From positions 186,001 through 250,000 of the forward strand of contig NZ_JAGGRL010000002.1 of assembly GCF_018612915.1 (NCBI RefSeq): DNA of 64,000 bases, given 5' to 3'. The stretch's first letter is position 1. Each line of letters opens with the position of its first letter. The notes under the pieces were generated by a model. That model saw only the letters and a list, made by a program, of their open reading frames with translations, did no database searches and was not told the DNA's origin. This document shows, in pieces, positions 19,046-26,693 of the stretch. The DNA is from Stenotrophomonas sp. ISL-67. Lineage in GTDB: Bacteria; Pseudomonadota; Gammaproteobacteria; Xanthomonadales; Xanthomonadaceae. A program made the translations under genes and the position numbers.

Positions 19046-21694
19046 ATGTACAGGACTTCCCGCTATCGCCCCCTGTTGCTGACCCTGCTGGTCATGGTCG
19101 GCGGCACGCTGCTGGCCGCACTGGTGGCCGGCCGCTACGCGCAGCAGCGCGCCCTGGCTGCGGAGAGCGCCCAGGTACGCCGCCAGCTGGACCTGTACGC
19201 GCAGACGCTGCAACAGCGCATCGACCGCTTCCGCACCCTGCCCCAGGTGCTGGCGCTGGATCCGGACTTGCTGCAGGCCGTGCAGCAACCGCTCGATAAT
19301 GCCGAGCGCCACCGGCTCAACCTGAAACTGCAGGAAGCCAACAATGTCACCCGCGCGTCCACCCTGACCCTGATCGACCGCCATGGCGTTGCCGTGGCGG
19401 CCAGCAACTGGGATCAGCCCACCACCAACGTGGGAGAGGACTACAGCTACCGACCGTACGTCCAGCAGGCGATGGCCAAGGGCAGCGGGCGCTTCTACGG
19501 CATCGGGATGACCACGGCGGTGCCGGGCTACTTCCTGTCGCAGGCGATCCTCAACGGCGATGGCGATGTGCTGGGCGTGATTGCCATCAAGATCGAGCTG
19601 CGGGCGCTGGAACAGGAATGGCTGCACAGCACCGACATCGTGATGGCCAGCGATGCGCACGACGTGGTGTTCCTGGCCAACGGCGATGCATGGCGGTACC
19701 GCCTGCTACGCCCGCTGTCGCCAGCCGAGCACAGCGAGATGCTGGCCACCCGCCAGTACGCCGACCGTTCATTGCAGCCGCTGCTGGCGCGAACGCTGGA
19801 TGTGCTGGCTGATGGGGGCCGCATGGTGCGGTTGGTGCAGCCCTCCCTGCCCCGCCCGATGCTGTGGCAGACCTATGTGCTGGACGATCCGCAGTGGAAG
19901 CTGCACCTGTTGCATGACGCCAGCGCCAGCGCCGCCGTGGGACGCAGTACCGCGCTGGCGGCCGGCGGCATCTGGCTGGCGCTGTGTTTCCTCACGTTGT
20001 TCATCCAGCAGCGGCGGCGCCTGGCCTCGCACCGGCAGCGCAGCCGGCTGGAACTGGAGGCGGTGCTGCAACAGCACGCGCAGGAACTGCGTACCGCACA
20101 GGACGGCGTACTGCAGGCCGCGCAGCAGGCAGACAGCGGGCTCAGCCGCAGCCTGGCGCACCTGCCGCAGGGCGTGGTGGTGATCGACAGTGAACAGCAC
20201 GTGGTGGCGTGGAATGCGCGCTACCTGGAGCTGTTCCGCTTCCCACCCGACCTGATCCGGGTGGGCGTGCCCATCGCCGAGGCGTTCCGCTACAACGCCC
20301 GCCGCGGCCTGCTCGGTCCGGGGCCGATTGACGAAGCCATCGAGCGGCGCCTGAACCACCTGCGCAGCGGCCGCCCGCACATGCGCGAGAGCGAGAAGGA
20401 CGACGGCACCGTGCTGGAGATTCGTGGCAATCCCCTGCCTGACGGCGGGTTTGTCACCAGCTACGCCGACATCACCGCCTACAAGAACACCGCGCGTGAA
20501 CTGCGCTCGCTGGCCGACGCGCTGGAACACCGCGTGGCCGAGCGCACCCGCGATCTGGACGAGGCGCGGCGCGAAGCCGAACGGGCCAATCGCTACAAGA
20601 CCCGGTTCGTGGCTTCGGCCGTGCATGACCTGCTGCAGCCGCTCAATGCCGCGCGCATGTTCGTTTCAGTGCTGCGTGGCAAGTTGAGTGGCGATGCGCG
20701 TGAACTGAGCGAGCACGTGGATGCGGCGCTGGCGGCGCAGGATTCCATCCTCAACAGCCTGCTGGATATCTCGCGGCTGGAGTCGGGCACGTTGCAGACG
20801 CACGTGCGTGCCTTTGCGCTGTCGACGCTGCTGGAAACACTGGCGCGTGAGTTCGGCATTGCCGCACAGGCGCGTGGGCTGCAGCTGGAGTGGGTGGATA
20901 CACGTGCGGTGGTGGTGAGCGATGAAGCTCTGCTGCGCCGCATTCTGCAGAACTTCCTGTCCAATGCGCTGCGCTATACCCCGCGTGGGCGCGTGTTGAT
21001 TGGCTGCCGCCGGGTTGGCGGCCAGCTGCGCATCGAAGTGCATGACCAGGGGCCGGGTATTCCGGAGAGCCTGCAGGGGGAGATTTTCGAAGAATTCCGC
21101 CGACTGGATGATGGCGTGGACCAGGAGCGTGGCGCCGGGCTGGGCCTGGCGATTGTCGAGCGCATCGGGCGGCTGCTTGGCCACCGGATCAGCCTGCGCT
21201 CCATGCTGGGCAGCGGCAGCGTGTTTGCCGTGACCGTGCCGCTGGGCAGCGCCGATGCGATACCCGCGCCCGCGCCTGTCCCGGCGGCATCGGCAGACCC
21301 GGGCGATGACAGTCCGTTGCGGCAGTGCCGGGTATGGAGCATTGATGATGACCCGCGTGTCTGCGCCGCCACCCGCGCCCTGCTGGAACGCTGGGGCTGC
21401 AGGGTGGAGCTGGCGGATGGCCCGCATGCCGCGCTGGAGATTGCCTCCGCGTTGAACGCACCGCAGCTGGTGCTGCTGGATGTGCGCATGGGCCAGTGGC
21501 ATGGACCGGAGCTGTACGAACAGCTGTGCGAACTGTGGCAGGCGCGCCCACCGGTGATTCTGGTCACTGCCGAGCGCGATGATGCGCTCAAGGCACAGGC
21601 CGCAGAAAACGGCTGGGGCTTCCTGTCCAAGCCGGTGCGCCCACCGGCCTTGCGGGCGCTGATGACGCAGTTGCTGGTACGGCACCGGGCGTAA
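19046..21694 (+). CDS. Hybrid sensor histidine kinase/response regulator with DctB-like sensor
   Basis: 882 residues. Order: membrane helix (about 10-30); periplasmic dCache/DctB-like sensor (about 31-300, with STLTLIDRHGVAVAASNWD and YSYRPYVQQAMAKGSGRFYG); second helix (about 305-325); coiled coil; PAS domain (LPQGVVVIDSEQHVVAWNAR); HisKA with the histidine in ASAVHDLLQPLNAARMF; HATPase with DQGPGIPE and GAGLGLAIVERIG; C-terminal receiver with SIDDDPRVCA, phospho-acceptor Asp in QLVLLDVRM and the conserved Lys in LSKPVRP. The ATG at 19046 puts the first helix at the N-terminus. Sensors of this type often detect C4-dicarboxylates. Its likely output partner is the LuxR-type regulator at 26.0-26.7 kb, beyond the accessory island. 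Confidence 0.93.
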   Translation: MYRTSRYRPLLLTLLVMVGGTLLAALVAGRYAQQRALAAESAQVRRQLDLYAQTLQQRIDRFRTLPQVLALDPDLLQAVQQPLDNAERHRLNLKLQEANNVTRASTLTLIDRHGVAVAASNWDQPTTNVGEDYSYRPYVQQAMAKGSGRFYGIGMTTAVPGYFLSQAILNGDGDVLGVIAIKIELRALEQEWLHSTDIVMASDAHDVVFLANGDAWRYRLLRPLSPAEHSEMLATRQYADRSLQPLLARTLDVLADGGRMVRLVQPSLPRPMLWQTYVLDDPQWKLHLLHDASASAAVGRSTALAAGGIWLALCFLTLFIQQRRRLASHRQRSRLELEAVLQQHAQELRTAQDGVLQAAQQADSGLSRSLAHLPQGVVVIDSEQHVVAWNARYLELFRFPPDLIRVGVPIAEAFRYNARRGLLGPGPIDEAIERRLNHLRSGRPHMRESEKDDGTVLEIRGNPLPDGGFVTSYADITAYKNTARELRSLADALEHRVAERTRDLDEARREAERANRYKTRFVASAVHDLLQPLNAARMFVSVLRGKLSGDARELSEHVDAALAAQDSILNSLLDISRLESGTLQTHVRAFALSTLLETLAREFGIAAQARGLQLEWVDTRAVVVSDEALLRRILQNFLSNALRYTPRGRVLIGCRRVGGQLRIEVHDQGPGIPESLQGEIFEEFRRLDDGVDQERGAGLGLAIVERIGRLLGHRISLRSMLGSGSVFAVTVPLGSADAIPAPAPVPAASADPGDDSPLRQCRVWSIDDDPRVCAATRALLERWGCRVELADGPHAALEIASALNAPQLVLLDVRMGQWHGPELYEQLCELWQARPPVILVTAERDDALKAQAAENGWGFLSKPVRPPALRALMTQLLVRHRA

Positions 21695-21727
21695 ACCGGC
21701 GCGCAACTCACTGGCCCGGGATGCTGC

Positions 21728-21852
21728 TCTTCGTTGATGGTCATGCCATTACCGAACGTTCGGACGTGGTCGGCGGTGGAATGCTCTTCCGCATCCTGCG
21801 GTCGCACCACTTGTGCATCCATGCACGGCGTCGATTGGAATGCGACCCTACC
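21728..21852 (+). repeat. Dispersed repeat, copy A
   Basis: About 125 bp starting TCTTCGTTGATGGTCATGCC and ending TGCGACCCTACC; copy B at 21940-22067 repeats it in the same orientation with roughly one difference in seven bases. The end pairs with GGTAGGGTCG at 21865-21874 to form a hairpin. No transposase is present. The 406-bp gap between the kinase and the symE-like gene consists almost entirely of this family. Confidence 0.85.
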
Positions 21853-21939
21853 GAGGCGTCGCACCGGTAGGGTCGGACCCCAGTCGACTGCACGTAACAA
21901 TGCCACGCGCGGCGAACGCATGACCCCCAAACAAAATGC

Positions 21940-22067
21940 GCTTCTTCGTTGATGGTCATGCCACAACCGAACATTCGAACACGGTCTGCGGTGGAATATT
22001 CAACCGCATCCTGCGGCCCCACCACTTGTGCATCCATGCACGGCGTCGATCGGGATGCGACCCTACC
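21940..22067 (+). repeat. Dispersed repeat, copy B
   Basis: Second copy of the 125-bp unit, in direct orientation to copy A and separated by a spacer (21868-21939) that itself recurs beside copy C at 25.76 kb. The shared core includes CACCACTTGTGCATCCATGC and ACGGCGTCGAT. Confidence 0.85.
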
Positions 22068-22100
22068 AGGTGCATCCCGCAAGATCGGACCGATCCCCCG

Positions 22101-22436
22101 TTACTCCGCCGCCTCTTCGATTGACGTATCCGCCGCCCGCCGGCTGTTCCTCGGGGTGTGGTCCAGATACCGGTACGGCACCGGAATCGGCGTTTCATCC
22201 AACGTCAACGTGATCCGCTTGCTCTCTACTTCCACGATTACACGACTGCCTACTGACAGATCAAACCGGTCCATCCATATGCCGCGCAGTACCAGGCAAG
22301 GAATGCGACCACCGTCTGGCAGGGGCTGACCACCGGGATGTGAGAACGACCCGATGCGCAGACTCTCCGGCACATGCATGCCGATGCGGGTTTGGGGCTG
22401 TTCGTTGGAATGCAGATCCGAATTTGAACGACGCAT
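22101..22436 (-). CDS. SymE-like type I toxin
   Basis: 111 residues, similar in length to E. coli SymE (113). The ATG at 22436 sits eight bases after a perfect GGAGGT. The C-terminal half carries the SymE/AbrB-like swapped-hairpin signature: IPCLVLRGIWMDRF, then DLSVGSRVIVEVESKRITL. In E. coli SymE is an SOS-induced nucleoid-associated toxin repressed by the antisense RNA SymR; whether this copy is toxic or so regulated is inferred. The C-terminal about 25 residues (RRAADTSIEEAAE) go beyond the domain. It is the first gene of the accessory island. Confidence 0.78.
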   Translation of the reverse strand: MRRSNSDLHSNEQPQTRIGMHVPESLRIGSFSHPGGQPLPDGGRIPCLVLRGIWMDRFDLSVGSRVIVEVESKRITLTLDETPIPVPYRYLDHTPRNSRRAADTSIEEAAE

Positions 22437-22455
22437 TTGCCACCTCCGAGGAAGT

Positions 22456-22480
22456 CTCCCTCGCCGGAATGGCGAGGGAG
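22456..22480. promoter_or_regulatory. Hairpin in the 5' leader of the symE-like gene
   Basis: A perfect 10-bp inverted repeat CTCCCTCGCC / GGCGAGGGAG with a five-base loop lies 20 bases upstream of the symE-like start and just before its Shine-Dalgarno. It could control translation or be the 3' stem of a plus-strand antisense RNA of the SymR type. No T run follows on either strand. Confidence 0.5.
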
Positions 22481-22798
22481 TCGGGAGGTTGAAATCCGCT
22501 CGGATGTGCACGGCATGACGTATTCCCGCGAAGGTGTTGTATTTCGCCACCCTCCCGACATGGGACGTCCACAATTGCTACATCCGAGGAGATTTCAAGC
22601 TCCGAGGCAACACCATGCGCCATGCGGCGCGCAAAGTTAAATCGCTTGTTTTGAATGATATTCGAGCTTCGATAGACGCACACTACTGCGCGACGCATTC
22701 AACCCATATTGCCAGCACGTCGGTCGTCCGCTCCAAATCTACCTCCACAAACTTCCTGAGATTGCGTTGATCAACACACCTTCTTCGCAGCGACGCGG
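22481..22798. other. Non-coding stretch upstream of the symE-like gene
   Basis: About 320 bp of mixed, lower-GC sequence. It should contain the symE-like promoter on the minus strand. A short echo of the leader (GAGATTTCAAGCTCCGAGG near 22589) resembles 22441-22500. No convincing coding frame was seen on either strand. Confidence 0.4.
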
Positions 22799-22945
22799 CT
22801 AATGCTCGCACTCTCCGAGCAGGTAGTCCCAACTGCCGCCGCGATCCAGGCAGCCGTCAACTGCCAACTGCGTCCAAAACCACACACAAGTGAAAGCAAA
22901 CGCAGCAATGAAAAGCACAGCAGCAGCTATCGCAGTACGTCTCAT
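22799..22945 (-). CDS. Small single-pass membrane protein, hypothetical
   Basis: 48 residues. Begins MRRTAIAAAVLFIAAFAF, a positively charged start and one membrane helix, continues TCVWFWTQLAVDG and ends CLDRGGSWDYLLGECEH. The C-terminal tail with two cysteines around a Gly-Gly-x-Trp would face the periplasm and could form a disulfide. Small proteins with a C-x-x-GG-x-W tail recur in xanthomonads without known function. Support comes from the clean membrane/tail architecture; no strong ribosome site is visible. Confidence 0.5.
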   Translation of the reverse strand: MRRTAIAAAVLFIAAFAFTCVWFWTQLAVDGCLDRGGSWDYLLGECEH

Positions 22946-23088
22946 GGTCACTGGCTCGGAGGGCAAGAGGGGGCGGGCGCTCCAATTTTATGCGTGGATG
23001 AGCGACTCAACAAAGACACAGATCGGAAGTTCATTTGACAGGACTCAATTCGGACCGTATTCTGGCCGAAAGCATGTGGAGCATTGCC

Positions 23089-23349
23089 ATGGCGCTGGCT
23101 GAACAGATCAAACCGATTACCTACCTGAAATCCCATGCGGCCGAAATCGTGAAGGAATTCAGTGCCAATCCCGAACCCATCATCATTACCCAGAATGGTG
23201 AGGCCAAGATGGTGGTGGTCGAGATTTCCCAGTACGAACAGCAGCAGGAAACCCTTGCATTGCTCAAGCTGATCGCACTGGGCAGGAAGGAGTTCGCGGA
23301 AGGCAAGTTCAGCGATGCCCGTTCGTTCATCGAAGAGATGGACGACTGA
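23089..23349 (+). CDS. Phd/YefM-family antitoxin
   Basis: 86 residues. N-terminal Phd/YefM DNA-binding domain (ITYLKSHAAEIVKEF, then EPIIITQNGEAKMVVVEI) and a C-terminal acidic helix (KFSDARSFIEEMDD) that would wrap the toxin. It is followed after two bases by the toxin gene, the standard antitoxin-first order. The ATG at 23089 matches the family N-terminus. Likely autorepresses with the toxin; the AT-rich upstream segment TTCGGACCGTATTCTGGCCGAA (23049-23070) is an imperfect palindrome and a candidate operator. Confidence 0.9.
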   Translation: MALAEQIKPITYLKSHAAEIVKEFSANPEPIIITQNGEAKMVVVEISQYEQQQETLALLKLIALGRKEFAEGKFSDARSFIEEMDD

Positions 23350-23351
23350 CG

Positions 23352-23678
23352 GTGCTTCGCAACGTTCTCCTCCTTGATAGTGCGAAATCTGAGTTCAAGG
23401 CGATAAGGCAGTACGTGCGGAAGGAATTTGGAAACGCTTCCTGGGACAAAGCAAGACGCGCCTTCCTTGATGCCATCGACCTCATCGAGCGGAGCCCGGA
23501 AATGGGCTCGGACGTCGATGAGCTTCGTGGATTGGGAATTGCCGCCTTCAGGTCCAAGCTGGTTGGACAGACCCGGATCATCTACGAGTTCGATGACGCG
23601 AACGTCATCATCCATATGTTCATTCATACCCGCAGAGACTTCCGAACCCACCTGCTCAGCCGAGTCCTCGGGTCATGA
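23352..23678 (+). CDS. RelE/ParE-superfamily toxin
   Basis: 108 residues from a GTG two bases after the antitoxin stop. RelE/ParE fold: an N-terminal strand (VLLLDSAKSEFKAIRQYV), a two-helix region, FRSKLVGQTRIIYEFDD and the final strand VIIHMFIHTRRDFRTHL with the basic and His residues typical of the catalytic face. RelE members cut ribosome-bound mRNA and ParE members inhibit gyrase; which activity applies here is not decidable by eye. It forms a self-contained addiction pair with the upstream gene. Confidence 0.88.
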   Translation: MLRNVLLLDSAKSEFKAIRQYVRKEFGNASWDKARRAFLDAIDLIERSPEMGSDVDELRGLGIAAFRSKLVGQTRIIYEFDDANVIIHMFIHTRRDFRTHLLSRVLGS

Positions 23679-23793
23679 TCCTGCCCTTGCGGCACAGGGC
23701 ATAGAGCGGGCCTCTGGCCCGCTGCCTTTGCACATTCAGCCTGCTCGAAACACCCCCCGCTGTCGCAGGGGGCGACTACCAAGCAGATGAACC

Positions 23794-24678
23794 CTACAGC
23801 TCCTGCCTGTCTTTTCCGCCCGGCACAGAATGCTTTATCAGTAACAATACCAACAACAAGTCCCTGATATTGAAGAACGCTGTCCCGTCACTCGTGGTCG
23901 AGTCCGGCTTCAACTTGTACTCAATTACAGTATTTCCTACAACTTTCCACGTACCGCCACTGTCGTAGGTCCAGCGCATGGCCTCCTTCGACATTTTCTC
24001 CCAGTTGGTTATGTACATGTCCAGCCTTTCCGGCCACGGGGTTTTCATTTTCTTGGGATCAACGGCAGCTATGACACTTTCAAGAACCGGATAGAATCTC
24101 AATGCCTCCGATATGAACACTGCAAGGGTCGACATACTCTTCAGGATGCTGAATTTACCCAGGGCAGACTTCAAGTCCTTCTCATTTGCCGCCGGGCGAT
24201 ACTTGGCTATATTGTCGGCAGCGAGATAAAAATCGTCATAGCCGATGTAGCCCTTGTCCTTGAACGAATAGCAGTGCCGCGGACTATCCATAATGCCGAA
24301 CTCACCGTCCACTCCACGAAGATTTGTAACTATATTGGAGACAGCATCGTCAGTGGATGTCCCGGCTTTAGCCGCATCGTAGCGTACATATATAAGTTTT
24401 CCATCAATTTCAACAACGAAACCACATATATAAAGATCCGTAAGTGAAATTACAAGATAAAACACCCCGCTGTCAGTTGTTATTTTTGCAGTTACATACG
24501 CCCCCCCCTCCTTTGTCGTGTATATATTCCTCCTTTCCGGCATCTTGTCGATCTCTATCCTTACCCCTCCGCCATGGATGAACTTCGCAATATCCATGAG
24601 GAATTTCTTCATTACTGCGGGAAGATCGCTATTATCCCCTGATATATCCAGGTCAACGTCATGCTTGAGATCTTTCAT
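23794..24678 (-). CDS. Ribosome-inactivating protein (ricin/Shiga-A-like rRNA N-glycosylase)
   Basis: 294 residues from the ATG at 24678 (GAAGGG six bases upstream); a TTG at 24714 overlapping the previous stop is the alternative start. The whole length aligns by eye with the RIP fold. LTDLYICGFVV matches ricin VTNAYVVGYRA (Tyr83 = ricin Tyr80); IGYDDFYLAADN matches the second active-site Tyr region (Tyr147); VFISEALRFYPV matches the signature QMISEAARFQYI (Glu191, Arg194); ITNWEKMSKEAM matches the Asn/Trp helix (Trp226). FNIRDLLLVLLLIKH corresponds to the final hydrophobic helix. RIPs remove one adenine from the sarcin-ricin loop of 23S/28S rRNA and stop translation. There is no signal peptide and no lectin domain. 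Composition is AT-richer than the chromosome. Target and delivery are unknown. Confidence 0.85.
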   Translation of the reverse strand: MKDLKHDVDLDISGDNSDLPAVMKKFLMDIAKFIHGGGVRIEIDKMPERRNIYTTKEGGAYVTAKITTDSGVFYLVISLTDLYICGFVVEIDGKLIYVRYDAAKAGTSTDDAVSNIVTNLRGVDGEFGIMDSPRHCYSFKDKGYIGYDDFYLAADNIAKYRPAANEKDLKSALGKFSILKSMSTLAVFISEALRFYPVLESVIAAVDPKKMKTPWPERLDMYITNWEKMSKEAMRWTYDSGGTWKVVGNTVIEYKLKPDSTTSDGTAFFNIRDLLLVLLLIKHSVPGGKDRQEL

Positions 24679-24710
24679 GGTATGCCCTTCAAGTTTTAAT
24701 TGCAGGTAAC

Positions 24711-25061
24711 TCAACCTTCAATCATCGAGACCTTGGAAATAAAACCAGATGGCGCATGAGAGTGCTCGATGAAAATCCAGTCCATGCCCTCATCAAAGAG
24801 CTTCTTGAGCGCGCTGGGGCCGGGTCCGACATCTAGATGGCCGTTATAATACGCCCCCATATTGATGTCATAATACATGCCCAGCATGGCGTTGCTTCCA
24901 GTGATGGGCCCAACACCGAGCGGGCCATTATATTTAACCCATCCAAACGGCCCTTTTATTCCAGGCTTTGCAGCATGCTCTTCAATGGCATCAACCCTGA
25001 TCAGCTCAGTAATACCCCAGCCATACTTACATAGCCTGACATGACATTTTGCATATTTCAT
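24711..25061 (-). CDS. Unrecognised protein coupled to the ribosome-inactivating protein
   Basis: 116 residues. The ATG at 25061 follows GAGGG by six bases. Not recognised. The N-terminus is basic with Cys (MKYAKCHVRLCKYGWGI); the middle is Gly/Pro/aromatic-rich (GPFGWVKYNGPLGVGP, then YYDINMGAYYNGHLDVGPGP) and the end is acidic/aromatic (FDEGMDWIFIEHSH). No membrane segment or signal peptide. It is the first gene of the operon and ends only 33 bases before the RIP start. Possible roles are immunity protein, secretion or targeting partner, or a remnant of a larger toxin; none can be preferred from sequence. Confidence 0.7.
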   Translation of the reverse strand: MKYAKCHVRLCKYGWGITELIRVDAIEEHAAKPGIKGPFGWVKYNGPLGVGPITGSNAMLGMYYDINMGAYYNGHLDVGPGPSALKKLFDEGMDWIFIEHSHAPSGFISKVSMIEG

Positions 25062-25762
25062 GCTTATCCCTCAGTATATTGAGTATGTATTTTCCTGCAC
25101 TTCTCCGCGCCATCTTTCACGCAAAATCGTCGTAAAAATGATTCACCCGCACTCCATGGGCGACTTTCAAAGCATATCCACGCAGCTTTCGTCTCGATCA
25201 AGACAGCCGTCAACCTATCAGCCGTTGCCGGGAGACTTTAGTGCGCGCAAGCAGGCTCCCAGCGAGGATGTATTTTCCCGGTGAAGAAATGGGGAGCTAT
25301 CCTTTCCCGGCTGCATTAAAATCTCACATCGTCACGCCAATATTTACCTGCAATTATCGGAAGTATTTCATTGCCGCCAACAACTTAATACTTGAGTTGC
25401 GCGCATACCCTTTGTCGCGGGCATGATGCTGATTGCGTCATGGCCATCCCGGAAGCCCGTTGGCACAAGGCTTATGCACGGAGAGCGCTTGGCGATTGGG
25501 TGGCGGGCTTGACGCTGCTGATCACTTGAAAGGAATGTTTCGCCGGGATCATTCGCAGGTCAATTTTCCCGCTTTGCCCCATGCCAGGCGCATCCGCACA
25601 AAGACAGAAGGGGAACGACCACACGGTACGGGCGCTGCCAGCCGTGTCGCCTTTGACCTACTTTTCGACGCACTGCGCGTCGCAGGGCGCGACGCCCCAC
25701 CCATTGAACTGCGCTTGGCGACGACAACGCCACGGCAATACGGTGGGGGCGAGTCCATACAT
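25062..25762. other. Non-coding island DNA upstream of the RIP operon
   Basis: About 700 bp. The first about 370 bp are AT-rich and must hold the RIP operon promoter on the minus strand; no confident -35/-10 pair was found. From about 25430 the composition returns to high GC. Open frames here lack family features and ribosome sites, so no gene is called. Confidence 0.5.
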
Positions 25763-25906
25763 AGGGTCGATCCCCGGTCGACCGCACGTAACGTTGCTAT
25801 GCGCGACGAACGCATGATCTCCAATCGAAACGCGCTCTTCCGCCAACGTCATGCCATAACCGAACGTTCGAACATGGTCGGCGGTCGACTGGGGTGCGAC
25901 CCTACC
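25763..25906 (+). repeat. Dispersed repeat, copy C (island right flank)
   Basis: Matches the segment 21868-22067 (spacer plus copy B) in direct orientation but lacks the middle about 55 bases. Shared stretches include GTCGACCGCACGTAAC, GACGAACGCATGA and CATGCCATAACCGAACGTTC, ending in TGCGACCCTACC. Together with copies A and B it brackets the accessory genes. Confidence 0.8.
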
Positions 25907-25910
25907 CCGG

Positions 25911-25965
25911 GCCTGCGGGCCTGCGGGTCTGCGGGTCTGCGGGTCTGCGGGTCTGCGGGTCTGCA
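25911..25965 (+). repeat. 8-bp tandem repeat
   Basis: Seven consecutive copies of the unit GCCTGCGG/GTCTGCGG (last copy degenerate), directly after dispersed repeat C. Eight is not a multiple of three and no gene spans it, so slippage here would not alter a protein. Confidence 0.9.
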
Positions 25966-25989
25966 GATATCGACGTTGCGTGGAGCGGC

Positions 25990-26009
25990 CGGGTAGAGCC
26001 CGGCGCTAC
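25990..26009. repeat. REP element overlapping a stop codon
   Basis: GGGTAGAGCCCGGCGCTACG, a REP of the GTAG/CTAC class. Its CTAC supplies the TAG stop codon (complement at 26006-26008) of the LuxR-type regulator. Confidence 0.8.
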
Positions 26010-26659
26010 GTCAGGTCTGCGCCTGCGTCGCCCTCTGGTTCGAGGGCCTTTACCAGTACCGCTGCCTGGGTGCGGCTTACGCATTCCAGTTTCTTGAGGA
26101 TGGCGGTTACGTGCACCTTTACGGTGTTTTCCGCCAGGCCCAGTTCGTAGGCGATCTGCTTGTTGAGCAGGCCGTCGGCGAGGCATAGCAGTACGCGGAA
26201 TTGTTGCGGGGTGAGCTGGGCGAGGCGCGCTGCGAGCAGGGCGTCGGATTCGGAGCGTTCTGCCGCCATGGCCGGGAACCAGAGGCCGCCGTCGAGGACG
26301 GTTTCCACGGCCTTGCCGATGGCGTCTGCCGGGGCGGATTTTGGAATGAAGCCGGCCGCGCCGAACTGCTGGGCGCGGCGGATGACGCGCGGGTGGTCGT
26401 TGGAGGAGACGATGACGACCGGGATGTCGGGGTGGGAGCCGCGTACGTGGAGGAGCGAGGAAAAGCCTCGGGCGCCGGGCATGGTGAGGTCCAGGAGGAC
26501 CAGTTCTATGTCCGGGTGCTGGTTGAGGGCTGCCTCGAGGGCTTGAGCGCTGGCAACTTCGATGACCTGGACCGCCGGGAGGGCCTGGCGCAGGGAGTGG
26601 ACTACGGCGGCGCGGAGTAGCGGGTGGTCGTCGGCTACGAGGATGGTGATTTCGCTCAT
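26006..26659 (-). CDS. LuxR/NarL-type response regulator
   Basis: 217 residues. Receiver domain (residues 1-120) with acidic pair VADDHPLL, phospho-acceptor Asp in LVLLDLTMPG and Lys in FIPKSAP. The C-terminal helix-turn-helix domain (about 150-210) shows LTPQQFRVLLCLADGLLNKQ and ENTVKVHVTAILKKLE. The ATG at 26659 gives the typical MSEITILVADDHPLL. No kinase is adjacent; the hybrid kinase at 19.0-21.7 kb, convergent and separated only by the accessory island, is the best partner candidate. Likely controls carboxylate or overflow-carbon genes. Confidence 0.93.
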   Translation of the reverse strand: MSEITILVADDHPLLRAAVVHSLRQALPAVQVIEVASAQALEAALNQHPDIELVLLDLTMPGARGFSSLLHVRGSHPDIPVVIVSSNDHPRVIRRAQQFGAAGFIPKSAPADAIGKAVETVLDGGLWFPAMAAERSESDALLAARLAQLTPQQFRVLLCLADGLLNKQIAYELGLAENTVKVHVTAILKKLECVSRTQAAVLVKALEPEGDAGADLT

Positions 26660-26693
26660 AGGGGGATTGTAGGGGGGATTTTGGGGTGCGGCT

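Noticed and set aside
22456..22480. Hairpin considered as a rho-independent terminator
   Set aside because: No T run follows on either strand, so it is reported only as a leader structure.
25068..25090. TATACT upstream of the RIP operon as a -10 box
   Set aside because: Transcription from it would begin inside or after the Shine-Dalgarno, and no -35 is correctly spaced.
25060..25284. Open frame of 74 codons upstream of and divergent from the RIP operon
   Set aside because: Ser/Pro/Gln-rich composition, no ribosome site and it overlaps the leader of the RIP operon.
25433..25996. Open frame of 187 codons on the plus strand right of the RIP operon
   Set aside because: It runs through the dispersed repeat and the 8-bp tandem array, has no ribosome site and gives a low-complexity end.
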